Notes: generated by a model from the letters alone, not told the origin. DNA of 14,476 nt from JAZGBC01 sp036444495 (GCA_036444495.1 JAZGBC010000062.1:1-14476), one strand, 5' to 3'. Counted from the first letter of the stretch, positions 1 to 6,999 are shown. A program made the numbers and translations.

Positions 1-1602
1 CGCTCGGTCATGGCCGAGATGGGCAAGGCCATCATGGGCACCGGCGAAGCCGAGGGCGAGAACCGGGCGCAGGAGGCCGCGGAAGCGGCCATCTCCAATC
101 CGCTCCTCGACGAGGTCTCCATGAAAGGCGCGCGCGGCCTGCTCATCAACATCACCGGCGGCATGGACCTGACGCTCTTCGAGGTGGACCAGGCGGCCAA
201 CCGCATCCGCGAAGAGGTCGACCCCGAGGCCAAAATCATTTTCGGTTCCACCTTCGACCAGCGCCTCGAGGGACGCATGCGCGTCTCGGTGGTGGCCACC
301 GGCATCGAGGCCGACCAGATGGATCAGCCCAAATCCGTCCCGCTCAGCCTCGTGATCTCCCGCGTGGCCGAGCATCAGGCGGCCCTGGAGGGGGAGGAAG
401 AAGCGCGGCGGGAAGCCGCAGCAACGGAGGCGGGACCGGGCGACGCGGAGGAACCCTCCGCCGAACCCCCCGCCCAACCCGGGGCGGAACAGGCCACCGC
501 GCCGGAGCCCAGCGAAGAAGAGCCGCCCGCGGCGCTGGAGCCGCACGCCGAAGCGGGCCCCGGCCCGGCCCAGCCGACGCCCAGCGAAATCCCGCCGCTG
601 CCGGAAATCCCGCTGCCCGAGGCTGTCGCACCACCGCCCGCGTCCTCTGTGCCGCCGCCAGAACCGCCGGCTGCCGGGAAACCCGACTCCCCTGGTCCCT
701 TGCCGCCACAGGATAGCCTGCCGGCCGCAGGCGAGACGGCGCCCGGCGAGACGACCGCCCCGGCCCGGGAGACCCAGGAGAAAGACACGGCGCCGCCTGC
801 CGCGGGCGGGCCGGAAGGGGCCTCGGTCAAGCCGCTGCCGGCGGCAGCCAGCGACGCGGCAAAGCCGGCCCAGGATAGCGTGGCGGACGATGCCCCGGCG
901 CTCAAACTGCCCGGCAAGACCAAACCGCTCTTCGGCAAGGGCCCGGAAGGCAGACCCGAAGCGCGCCTCAAGCCCGCCGTCGCGCCCAAGCCCGAGACGA
1001 AAGCCAAGACGGACGCCGGCCCCGGCCCGGTCCCGGCGCCGGAGAAGCCCGGCGTCACGACACGGCCCAAGCCCAAACGGCGCAACGGAATCTTCGCCTG
1101 GATGACCGGCGGCGGCGCGGCCAGCGCGGAAGAGAACTTCGAAAAGGGCGACCGCAACTATTACGGCCAGGGCGTCGCGAAGAACCTCTCGATTGCGCTC
1201 AAGTCCTACCGCAAGGCGGCCGATCTCGGTCACGCCGCCGCCCAGAACCGACTGGGCTGGATGTTCGAGAAGGGCGAGGGCATCGAGGCCGACTACGCCG
1301 AGGCCGTAAATTGGTACCGGCGGGCGGCCGAGCAGGGCCACGTCAACGCCATGAACGACCTGGGCTATATGTACCGCCAGGGCTGGGGCGCCCCGCAGAG
1401 CTATTCCGAAGCCCTGCACTGGTTCCGCAAGGCGGCGGAGAAATACGACGCCTACGCCGAGTACAACATGGGCCAGATGTACGAGAACGGCTGGGGCGTG
1501 GAGAAGGACCAGGACGAGAGCGTCCGCTGGTTCCGCCGCTCCGCCGCGCGCGGCCACGAATGGGCCGCCAAGCGCCTCGAGGAACTGGGCATCAAGACCT
1601 GA
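1..1602 (+). CDS. ftsZ: FtsZ C-terminal part fused to four Sel1-like repeats (5'-truncated by window)
   Basis: Cytoskeletal GTPase of the division ring, here with an extra C-terminal module. The frame is open from base 1, so the GTPase domain and start lie upstream. Bases 1-330 encode the FtsZ C-terminal domain: the MGTGEAEG, ISNPLLDEVSMKGARG, LINITGG and IIFGSTFD stretches are diagnostic. A linker of about 265 residues follows (about 331-1125). It is rich in Pro, Ala and Glu, acidic in its first half and basic near its end (KPKRR at 1066-1083). Bases 1126-1557 encode four exact 36-residue Sel1-like repeats with the A-x-x-x-L-G-x-M-Y-x-x-G-x-G-V pattern, and a 14-residue cap ends the protein. 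The usual alphaproteobacterial terminal peptide (IPAFLRRQ-like) is absent. lpxC, the usual neighbour in the dcw cluster, is not downstream, so this may be a second FtsZ or a relocated gene. The FtsZ assignment is firm; the role of the repeats is inferred. Confidence 0.9.
   Translation, partial: RSVMAEMGKAIMGTGEAEGENRAQEAAEAAISNPLLDEVSMKGARGLLINITGGMDLTLFEVDQAANRIREEVDPEAKIIFGSTFDQRLEGRMRVSVVATGIEADQMDQPKSVPLSLVISRVAEHQAALEGEEEARREAAATEAGPGDAEEPSAEPPAQPGAEQATAPEPSEEEPPAALEPHAEAGPGPAQPTPSEIPPLPEIPLPEAVAPPPASSVPPPEPPAAGKPDSPGPLPPQDSLPAAGETAPGETTAPARETQEKDTAPPAAGGPEGASVKPLPAAASDAAKPAQDSVADDAPALKLPGKTKPLFGKGPEGRPEARLKPAVAPKPETKAKTDAGPGPVPAPEKPGVTTRPKPKRRNGIFAWMTGGGAASAEENFEKGDRNYYGQGVAKNLSIALKSYRKAADLGHAAAQNRLGWMFEKGEGIEADYAEAVNWYRRAAEQGHVNAMNDLGYMYRQGWGAPQSYSEALHWFRKAAEKYDAYAEYNMGQMYENGWGVEKDQDESVRWFRRSAARGHEWAAKRLEELGIKT
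1126..1557 (+). repeat. Four Sel1-like repeats within the FtsZ fusion
   Basis: The encoded protein here is four consecutive 36-residue units (1126-1233, 1234-1341, 1342-1449, 1450-1557). Each carries a small/aromatic first helix (LGWMF, LGYMY, MGQMY), a G-x-G turn (GQGV, GEGI, GWGA, GWGV) and a second helix of the W/Y-[FY]-R-[KR]-A/S-A type ending in GH or an equivalent. The first unit is degenerate at the start of helix A. Sel1-like repeats form TPR-like solenoids that bind proteins. In Alphaproteobacteria they are often found in envelope or signalling proteins, but normally not on FtsZ. Confidence 0.88.
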
Positions 1603-1974
1603 GGGGGGGGCGTTATTCTTGAGCCGCCTCGGGGATAGGGGGCGGTCGGGTCGCTCTTCAGGCTGATTGACGTGCTTACCGTTCCTCTCGCCACCTCGTT
1701 GTCATGCTCGGGCTTGACCCGAGCATCCAGCCCACGCCGGCAAGCTTTTGATCTCATGAATGAACGTTGTCTTGCGCCCTTGCGGCTTTCCTGGACCCTC
1801 GGGTCAAGCCCGAGGGTGACAGGAGGAGAAGTCTGGAGGGGACTTCGAGCCTGCTCGCTCGCCCCACACCAAAACGCGCATAATGTATATTATGGAAAAT
1901 CTCGGTCGGCTGTGGCGCGAGGTTTGTAACAAAGTACGCGCTGTATCACATTGTTTTTACGTTTTTTTTGCCCC
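1603..1974. other. Convergent intergenic region without a gene
   Basis: This 372-base stretch lies between the stop of the FtsZ fusion (plus) and the stop of the MBL hydrolase (minus). I see no credible coding frame: an 85-codon frame at 1672-1929 runs straight through both palindromes. It holds the paired palindromic element at 1700-1821 and an AT-rich tail (about 1875-1970) that includes a T8 run at 1962-1969. No classical rho-independent terminator with an adjacent U-tract is obvious. The palindromes are the best candidates for ending transcription from both sides. Confidence 0.6.
1700..1821. repeat. Paired palindromic intergenic element
   Basis: Two 30-base arms, at 1700-1729 and 1792-1821, are inverted copies of each other (26 of 30 positions) and flank a 62-base spacer. 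Each arm is itself a hairpin: TGCTCGGG-cttga-CCCGAGCA on the left and ACCCTCGGG-tcaag-CCCGAGGGT on the right, both perfectly paired. The arms differ at two stem positions, and in each arm both sides of the pair have changed together. Elements with a CGGG-CTTGA-CCCG core are, as I recall, common between genes in Alphaproteobacteria. It may act as a bidirectional terminator or RNA-stabilising structure between the convergent genes; that role is inference. Confidence 0.75.
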
Positions 1975-2757
1975 TCACGCGCCCATCTCGACGACCATCC
2001 CGTCGTAGGCCGGCTCCACGCCCGGCGGGCAGCGGGATTTCAGCTCCTCGTAGTCGATCTGATGGTTCATGTGCGTGAGCAGCGCGCGCGCCGGCTTCAG
2101 ACGCTCGATCCAGTCAAGGGTCCGGGCCAGGTGCGAATGGGTCGGATGCGGCCGCTCGCGCAGGCAATCCACGATCCAGAGCTCCACGCCGGCCAGTGCC
2201 TCGAAGGCGGCCTCGTCCAGCGAGACCACATCGGTCGAATAGGCGAGCGGTCCGAAGCGGTAGCCGAGCGAGGTCTCGTCGCCGTGGCCCTGGACGAAGG
2301 CCGCGATCTCGATTCCGCCCAGGCTGAGTGGCCCGTCGATGACCAGGTCGTTGAACAGCGGCGGATAGAGGCTGTCGGGCTCGCAACTGGAGGCGAAGGC
2401 GTAGGCGAAGCGCCGGGTCAGCGAGTCCCGCGTGGCCCGGTCCATGTAGGCATCGATCTGGGCCCGCTGCCGGTAGGTGAGCGCCCGCAAGTCGTTCAGG
2501 CCGTGACAATGGTCCGCGTGGGCGTGGGTGAAGAGGACCGCGTCCAGGCGCGTCACCTCGGCGTCCAGAAGCTGCTCGCGCAGGTCGGGCGAGGTATCCA
2601 CCAGGAGGGAGGTGCCCCCCCGCTCCACCAGGATCGAGACGCGCCGCCGCCGGTTCTTGGGGTTGCCGGGATCGCAGGCGCCCCAGTTGCCGCCCGGCGT
2701 GCCGTCGGCATAAGGCACGCCGCCGGAGCCGCCGCAGCCCAGGATCGTGACCCTCAT
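1975..2757 (-). CDS. MBL-fold metal-dependent hydrolase, PhnP-like
   Basis: Metallo-beta-lactamase-fold phosphodiesterase of the PhnP/RNase Z-like type, 260 residues, probably cytosolic because no signal peptide is visible. The N-terminus MRVTILGCGGSGGVP is typical of the PhnP subgroup. The metal motif H-x-H-x-D-H is at residues 78-83 (THAHADHCHG). Later ligand candidates are the His in VQGHGDE (about 159), the Asp in YSTDV and the His in LLTHMNH near the C-terminus. PhnP itself cleaves 5-phosphoribosyl 1,2-cyclic phosphate, but no phn genes are nearby, so the substrate is unknown. The ATG overlaps the tatD stop (ATGA, 2754-2757), implying translational coupling. This tatD-MBL pairing downstream of metG is a standing alphaproteobacterial arrangement. 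Confidence 0.85.
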   Translation of the reverse strand: MRVTILGCGGSGGVPYADGTPGGNWGACDPGNPKNRRRRVSILVERGGTSLLVDTSPDLREQLLDAEVTRLDAVLFTHAHADHCHGLNDLRALTYRQRAQIDAYMDRATRDSLTRRFAYAFASSCEPDSLYPPLFNDLVIDGPLSLGGIEIAAFVQGHGDETSLGYRFGPLAYSTDVVSLDEAAFEALAGVELWIVDCLRERPHPTHSHLARTLDWIERLKPARALLTHMNHQIDYEELKSRCPPGVEPAYDGMVVEMGA

Positions 2758-3554
2758 GCCGTGGCCGCGGCCGGTTCGGGCCGTTCGGCCTTGGCGAAGA
2801 GGCGGAAGGCGTTATCGGTCGTGATCCGCGCCAGCTCCTCGGGTGAAACCCCTTTCAACTCGGCCAGTGCGGCGGCGGTATGGGCGACGAAAGCGGGTTC
2901 GTTGCGCTTGCCGCGCTGGGGCACCGGGGCCAGGTACGGCGAATCGGTTTCCACCAGAAGGCGATCCAGGGGAATCTCGCGCACGATCTCGCGCAGTGCC
3001 TCGGCCTTCTTGAAAGTCACGATGCCGGCGATCGAGATGTACAGCCCCAACTCCAGCGCGGCGCTGGCCAGTTCGGCCCCCGCCGTGAAGCAGTGCAACA
3101 CGCCGCCAAAGGGCCCTTCGGCATGGGCCTCGCGCAGGATGGCGAGCGTATCCTCGTCCGCCTCGCGGCTATGAATGATGACCGGCAGGCCGCTTTGCCG
3201 CGCCGCGGCGATGTGGGTCCGGAAGCTTTCCCGCTGCTCGGCCCGCGGCGAGTGCTCGTAGTAGTAGTCGAGCCCGGTCTCGCCGATGCCGACGACCTTG
3301 TCATGGCCCGCCAGCTCGATCAGGCGCCCGGGGTCCCCCTGCCCTTCCTCCTCCGCCTCGTGGGGATGCACGCCGACCGAGCAGTAAATATGTTCGTAAC
3401 GTGCCGCGATGGCATGCACGAGCTCGAATTCCGAGAGCTTGGTGCAGATCGTGATCATGGCGCCCACACCGGCGGCGCGTGCGCGCGCAATGGCGGCGTC
3501 CAGTTCGCCGTCGCGTTCCAGGTAGTCCAGGTGGCAGTGGGAATCGACAAGCAT
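2754..3554 (-). CDS. tatD: TatD family metal-dependent deoxyribonuclease
   Basis: TatD/YcfH-type TIM-barrel hydrolase of 266 residues, a full-length match to the family (about 260). The metal-site residues are all present: H-x-H at 6 and 8 (DSHCHLDY), Glu92 in GETGLDYYY, His128 in IIHSREAD, His154 in LHCFTAG and Asp204 in ETDSPYLAP. Family members are Mg-dependent 3'-5' exonucleases linked to DNA repair and quality control; some are annotated only as hydrolases, and the exact paralogue (TatD, YcfH or YjjV) cannot be fixed from sequence alone. It overlaps the MBL gene by four bases. Upstream is a 152-base gap to the AAA ATPase, unlike the tight metG-tatD spacing expected in relatives. No strong ribosome site precedes the ATG, which was chosen because the barrel's first strand starts there. 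Confidence 0.92.
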   Translation of the reverse strand: MLVDSHCHLDYLERDGELDAAIARARAAGVGAMITICTKLSEFELVHAIAARYEHIYCSVGVHPHEAEEEGQGDPGRLIELAGHDKVVGIGETGLDYYYEHSPRAEQRESFRTHIAAARQSGLPVIIHSREADEDTLAILREAHAEGPFGGVLHCFTAGAELASAALELGLYISIAGIVTFKKAEALREIVREIPLDRLLVETDSPYLAPVPQRGKRNEPAFVAHTAAALAELKGVSPEELARITTDNAFRLFAKAERPEPAAATA

Positions 3555-3706
3555 GGGCGCGAATCAAGGGGCGGGTTCAGGTGTTGGGGAGCAAGAGCGG
3601 TGGCCGTGCGGCGGTCGTCGGGCAAGCAGATAGCCCAGTGAGCGCCTGCCGGTCAATCGCCAGGAACGCGGGGCGGCAGCCGGGCGGCCGGCCGTTCCGG
3701 CCTCGT

Positions 3707-5161
3707 CTACTTGGAAATCGTGTGGCTTTCGTTGGCGATGCCCTTGGCGGCGGTGTGCCGCCCGGCGTCGCCGTTGGCGCCGGAGATGGCGGCGAGGCGC
3801 TGAGTCTCGCTCTTGGCCGAGAGGTTCTCCATGGCGTCGTCCAGCAGGTCCTTGCTCAATTCCACGCGCCTATCCAGATACTTGCAGGCCGCGATGCATT
3901 GTTCGACCACGAAGCGCGGCTGGAAGAAGGACAGTGGTTGCTCGAAGGTGGCCTGCAGCTCCTTCGCCACATATTCCGGAACCTCCGCCGGCAGCTCCAG
4001 GTCGTGCTGCGTGCAGAGCAGCTCGAACAGTTTTCGGTAGTCGCTCAGGTCCGGCGCCTTGAGCTCCACCTTGTAGGGAATCCGGCGCAGGAAGGCCGGG
4101 TCCATGATGTCCTCGGGCAGGAGGTTGGTGGAGAAGACCAGGAGCTCGTCGAAGGGAAGCGAGAAGGTCTTGCCCGTGTTCAGCGTCAGGAAGTCGATCC
4201 GCTTCTCCATGGGGGTGATCCAGCGGTTGAGCAGATCCTCCGGACGGACCAGCTGGCGTCCCAGGTCGTCGATGATGAAGGTGCCGCCGATGGCTTTCAT
4301 GTGCAGCGGCGCCTCGTAGTAGCGGGCGTAGGGATTGAAGCTGAGGTCCAGCATCTCCAGGGTCAGCTCGCCGCCGGTGATCACCACCGGGCGCTCGCAG
4401 GCGACCCAGCGCCGGTCGACATCGTCGATCCGCAGCGCCGAAGCCGTCAGCAGCGCGCTCTCCTTCTGTTGCTCCTGTCCCTCCGGGTTCGTGGGGTCGT
4501 CCACCGGGCGGTGCAGCGTGGCGTCGAATACCTTGATGATGGTGCCGTCCACGTCGATGCAGTGCGGGATGAAGATGATGCCGGTGAAGATGCCGCCGAT
4601 CACCTCGGCCACAGTGGTCTTGCCGTTGCCCGGGGCGCCGTAAAGCAGGATGGAGCGCTCGGAGTTGATCGCCGGGCCCAGGCGGCGGACCAGCTTCTCG
4701 GGCACGACCAGGCCCTCCAGGGCCTTGAGCAGCGTTTGCAGGTCGATCTGCTCCAGGCGCAGGCGCTGGCGTTCGATTTGGCGGCGGTAATCATCGAGCG
4801 CCACCGGCGCCGGTCCCACGTATTGCGACTGGCCCAGGGACTCGACCGCCCATTCCCGCCCCTTGCTGGTCAGCACGTAGCGGTATTCCGAATGGGGGTG
4901 CTGCCCGGACAGGCCCAGGTTCTCGACGAGCACCCGCTCCCTGACCTCCTCCAACAGCGAAATGATGATGGCGCTGTTGAGCTTTAGCGCCTCCGCGAGC
5001 TGTGAGGGGGTCTCCAGGCCGGTCATGTAGATGGTCTTGAGCAGAAGCCCGATCAGGTTGTTCAGGCTCATCCCCGTCTCCCGGACGGAGCGGGGCGGAG
5101 GCGGCCGCTCGCACATGCGCGCCTGAATTTCCTCACGGGTCATGGGCAGCGTATCCGGCAT
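3707..5161 (-). CDS. AAA family ATPase with N-terminal winged-helix-like domain
   Basis: A 484-residue ATPase. Residues about 30-110 look like a winged-helix or DprA-like small domain (LLLKTIYMTGLETPSQLAEAL, then the wing YRYVLTSKGREW). The AAA core has Walker A GAPGNGKT (175-182), Walker B GTFIIDDL (293-300), a sensor-1 Asn in VFSTNL (346) and a candidate arginine finger in DPAFLRRIPYK (354-363). No signal peptide or membrane segment is visible. I recognise the family as uncharacterised 'ATPase' entries of Alpha- and Deltaproteobacteria and cannot name a function. It separates metG from tatD, which are normally adjacent, and has a 229-base upstream region with a CtrA-like box. Met31 (5071) has a better ribosome site (GGGAG), but the PPPPRSVRETG segment before it looks conserved in relatives as I remember them, so I keep the longer start. 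Confidence 0.8.
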   Translation of the reverse strand: MPDTLPMTREEIQARMCERPPPPRSVRETGMSLNNLIGLLLKTIYMTGLETPSQLAEALKLNSAIIISLLEEVRERVLVENLGLSGQHPHSEYRYVLTSKGREWAVESLGQSQYVGPAPVALDDYRRQIERQRLRLEQIDLQTLLKALEGLVVPEKLVRRLGPAINSERSILLYGAPGNGKTTVAEVIGGIFTGIIFIPHCIDVDGTIIKVFDATLHRPVDDPTNPEGQEQQKESALLTASALRIDDVDRRWVACERPVVITGGELTLEMLDLSFNPYARYYEAPLHMKAIGGTFIIDDLGRQLVRPEDLLNRWITPMEKRIDFLTLNTGKTFSLPFDELLVFSTNLLPEDIMDPAFLRRIPYKVELKAPDLSDYRKLFELLCTQHDLELPAEVPEYVAKELQATFEQPLSFFQPRFVVEQCIAACKYLDRRVELSKDLLDDAMENLSAKSETQRLAAISGANGDAGRHTAAKGIANESHTISK

Positions 5162-5227
5162 CTTCGGTGAATCGCCTCGAAGTTTTCCAGGGACCTTTTC
5201 CTGAGCGAGGACTTTACGGTTACCCGG

Positions 5228-5242
5228 TTAAGGTTTCCTTAG
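5228..5242 (-). promoter_or_regulatory. CtrA-like binding box upstream of the AAA ATPase
   Basis: On the plus strand the site reads TTAA-ggtttcc-TTAG. On the minus strand it reads CTAA-N7-TTAACC, matching the alphaproteobacterial CtrA consensus TTAA-N7-TTAAC at seven of eight core positions. It lies 67 bases before the ATPase ATG. CtrA is the cell-cycle/motility response regulator of this class. The match is by eye; binding is inferred. Confidence 0.4.
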
Positions 5243-5294
5243 TCATCAGAAAAGGCCCCTGCCCCCAAGCAGCGGGTTTTCGACCCAAGCCTTC

Positions 5295-5306
5295 CGATTA
5301 TAATCG
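5295..5306. promoter_or_regulatory. 12-base perfect palindrome containing TATAAT
   Basis: CGATTATAATCG is self-complementary and contains a consensus -10 hexamer on both strands. It lies 134 bases upstream of the AAA ATPase start. No convincing -35 hexamer sits 16-18 bases upstream on the minus strand, so it could be the -10 element of the ATPase promoter, an operator, or chance. Confidence 0.3.
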
Positions 5307-5370
5307 CCCGGGCGGCAAAAAGCACGCCCGCGACGAGTAGGTGGCGTTTCGGGGCATCGCAACGCTCCTT

Positions 5371-5418
5371 GGTATCAGGAGGCGGCGGTATCAGGAGGCG
5401 GCGGTATCAGGAGGCGGC
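5371..5418. repeat. Three 16-base tandem repeats across the metG stop codon
   Basis: The unit GGTATCAGGAGGCGGC (plus strand) is repeated three times without a mismatch at 5371-5386, 5387-5402 and 5403-5418. Sixteen is not a multiple of three, so metG reads successive units in different frames: the first unit it meets gives PPDT-like codons and the second gives AAS followed by the TGA stop. The third unit lies beyond the stop. Confidence 0.9.
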
Positions 5419-6968
5419 GTGTCCTCGGCTTCCTCCACGAAGCGCGGGAAGACGCCTTCGGGCTTGGGCAAGGCGGTGCCGCCGGCGAGCGGCTCGTCCA
5501 GCGCGGTGAAGCCGCGCCGATCGGCGGGAACGCCCAGTTGATCCAGCATCCGGCCCATGGAGTCGGGCATGACCGGCTGGGACAGGATGGCGAGCCGCCG
5601 TACGCTCTCCACCACCACGTAGAGCACCGTGCCCATGCGTGGCGGGTCGGTCTTGCGCAGCGCCCAGGGCGCCTGCTCGTCCACATAGCGGTTGGCCGCC
5701 CCGATCACCTCCCAGGTGGCCTCCAGCGCCTTGTGGAAGGCTTGGCTCCGGTACTCGGAGCGCAGGCGGTCGAGCAGCCCGCCCGCTGCCGACAGCAGCG
5801 CCTCGTCCGCCGCCGTGAATTCCTCCGGCTCCGGCAGTTGCCCGCCGCAGTTCTTGGCGATCATGGAGAGCACGCGCTGGGCCAGGTTGCCGAAGTCGTT
5901 GGCCAGGTCGCTGTTGATGCGCCCGGCCATGGTCTCGTGGCTGATGTAGCCGTCGTTGCCGAAGGGCACTTCGCGCAGCAGGTAATAGCGCACCTGGTCC
6001 AGACCGTAGCGCGCGACCAGATCGTCGGCCCGCAGGACATTGCCGAGCGATTTGGACATCTTCTCGCCGCGGTTCAACAGCCAGCCATGGCCGAAGATGC
6101 GCTTGGGCGGTTCGAGTCCGGCGCCCATCAGGAAGGCCGGCCAATAGACCGCGTGGAAGCGCAGAATATCTTTACCCACCATGTGAACATCGGCGGGCCA
6201 ATAGGTTGCGTAATCATCACTTTCCGTGTCCGGGAATCCCACCGCGGTGATGTAGTTGGTGAGCGCGTCGAGCCAGACGTACATGATGTGGGCGTCGTCG
6301 CCCGGCACCGGAATGCCCCACTTGAAGGTGGTGCGGCTGACGGAGAGATCCCTCAGGCCCCCCTTCACGAAAGAGATCACTTCGTTGCGCCGGGTCTCCG
6401 GGCAGATGAAATCGGGGTTGTCCTCGTAGTGCTTGAGCAGGCGGTCCTGCCATTCGGAAAGACGGAAGAAATAGGAGGGCTCCTCGACCCACTCCACCTC
6501 CGCGCCCGAGGGCGCGAGCTTCTTGCCGTCGGGCGTATCGCTCAGCTCCGCCTCGGTATAGAAGGCCTCGTCGCGCACCGCGTACCAGCCGGCGTAGCTG
6601 CCCAGATAGATCTCGCCCGCCTCCATGAGCCGGTCCCAGAGCACCTGGCAGGAGCGCAGATGGCGCGCCTCGGTCGTGCGGATGAAGTCGTCGTTCGAGT
6701 AATTGAGGGTTTTGGAGAGCGCGCGGAAGTTCTCCGACACCTTGTCGGTGAAGGCCCGGGGCTCCATGCCGGCGGCGAGCGCGGATTTCTCCACCTTCTG
6801 GCCATGCTCGTCGGTGCCGGTCAGGAATCTCACGTCATAGCCGTCCAGGCGCATGAAGCGCGCCAGCGCGTCGCAGGCCAGCGTCGTGTAGGCGTGCCCG
6901 ATGTGCGGAACGTCATTCACGTAGTAGATCGGCGTAGTGATGTAGTACGAGCCCTTGGCCCCGGCCAT
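5391..6968 (-). CDS. metG: Methionyl-tRNA synthetase
   Basis: Class I aminoacyl-tRNA synthetase that charges tRNA-Met, 525 residues, cytosolic. The HIGH signature is in PHIGHAYTT (22-25) and KMSKS is at 303-307. The TGTDEHGQK block (50-58) and the VWLDALTNYI segment are also typical. The connective-peptide region (AGWYAVRDEAFYTE, 126-139) has no Cys pairs, as in the short zinc-independent MetRS type found in Alphaproteobacteria, and there is no C-terminal tRNA-binding (EMAP-like) domain. The frame is open upstream to 7124, but the start at 6968 is supported by GAGGAG six bases before the ATG and by the family N-terminus; the longer version would overlap holB. It follows holB by 31 bases in the same operon. 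The last codons lie in a 16-base tandem repeat. Confidence 0.97.
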   Translation of the reverse strand: MAGAKGSYYITTPIYYVNDVPHIGHAYTTLACDALARFMRLDGYDVRFLTGTDEHGQKVEKSALAAGMEPRAFTDKVSENFRALSKTLNYSNDDFIRTTEARHLRSCQVLWDRLMEAGEIYLGSYAGWYAVRDEAFYTEAELSDTPDGKKLAPSGAEVEWVEEPSYFFRLSEWQDRLLKHYEDNPDFICPETRRNEVISFVKGGLRDLSVSRTTFKWGIPVPGDDAHIMYVWLDALTNYITAVGFPDTESDDYATYWPADVHMVGKDILRFHAVYWPAFLMGAGLEPPKRIFGHGWLLNRGEKMSKSLGNVLRADDLVARYGLDQVRYYLLREVPFGNDGYISHETMAGRINSDLANDFGNLAQRVLSMIAKNCGGQLPEPEEFTAADEALLSAAGGLLDRLRSEYRSQAFHKALEATWEVIGAANRYVDEQAPWALRKTDPPRMGTVLYVVVESVRRLAILSQPVMPDSMGRMLDQLGVPADRRGFTALDEPLAGGTALPKPEGVFPRFVEEAEDTPPPDTAAS

Positions 6969-6974
6969 GGGATT

Positions 6975-6980
6975 CTCCTC
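6975..6980 (-). promoter_or_regulatory. Ribosome binding site deciding the metG start
   Basis: On the minus strand GAGGAG lies six bases before the ATG at 6968. This supports that start over the in-frame ATG at 7124, which is inside holB and encodes a low-quality Arg/Ser/Pro-rich extension. Confidence 0.75.
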
Positions 6981-6999
6981 GCGTTCGGCCGCGGGGATG

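Noticed and set aside
375..1157. 260-codon minus-strand frame opposite the FtsZ linker
   Set aside because: It is a Gly/Ser/Ala-rich mirror of the Pro/Ala linker; the plus-strand frame is continuous from a real FtsZ domain to real repeats.
1951..3174. 407-codon plus-strand frame opposite the MBL and tatD genes
   Set aside because: It runs antisense through two genes with complete catalytic motifs; the product is Arg/Gly/Ala-rich with no family features, as expected of a shadow frame in GC-rich DNA.
3690..3702. GGCCG-ttc-CGGCC hairpin just after the AAA ATPase stop as a terminator
   Set aside because: A five-pair stem with no U-tract; such short GC palindromes are frequent by chance in this composition.
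3479..4987. 502-codon plus-strand frame opposite the AAA ATPase
   Set aside because: The opposite strand has Walker A, Walker B and sensor motifs in order; this frame is a low-complexity Gln/Val/Arg-rich shadow.
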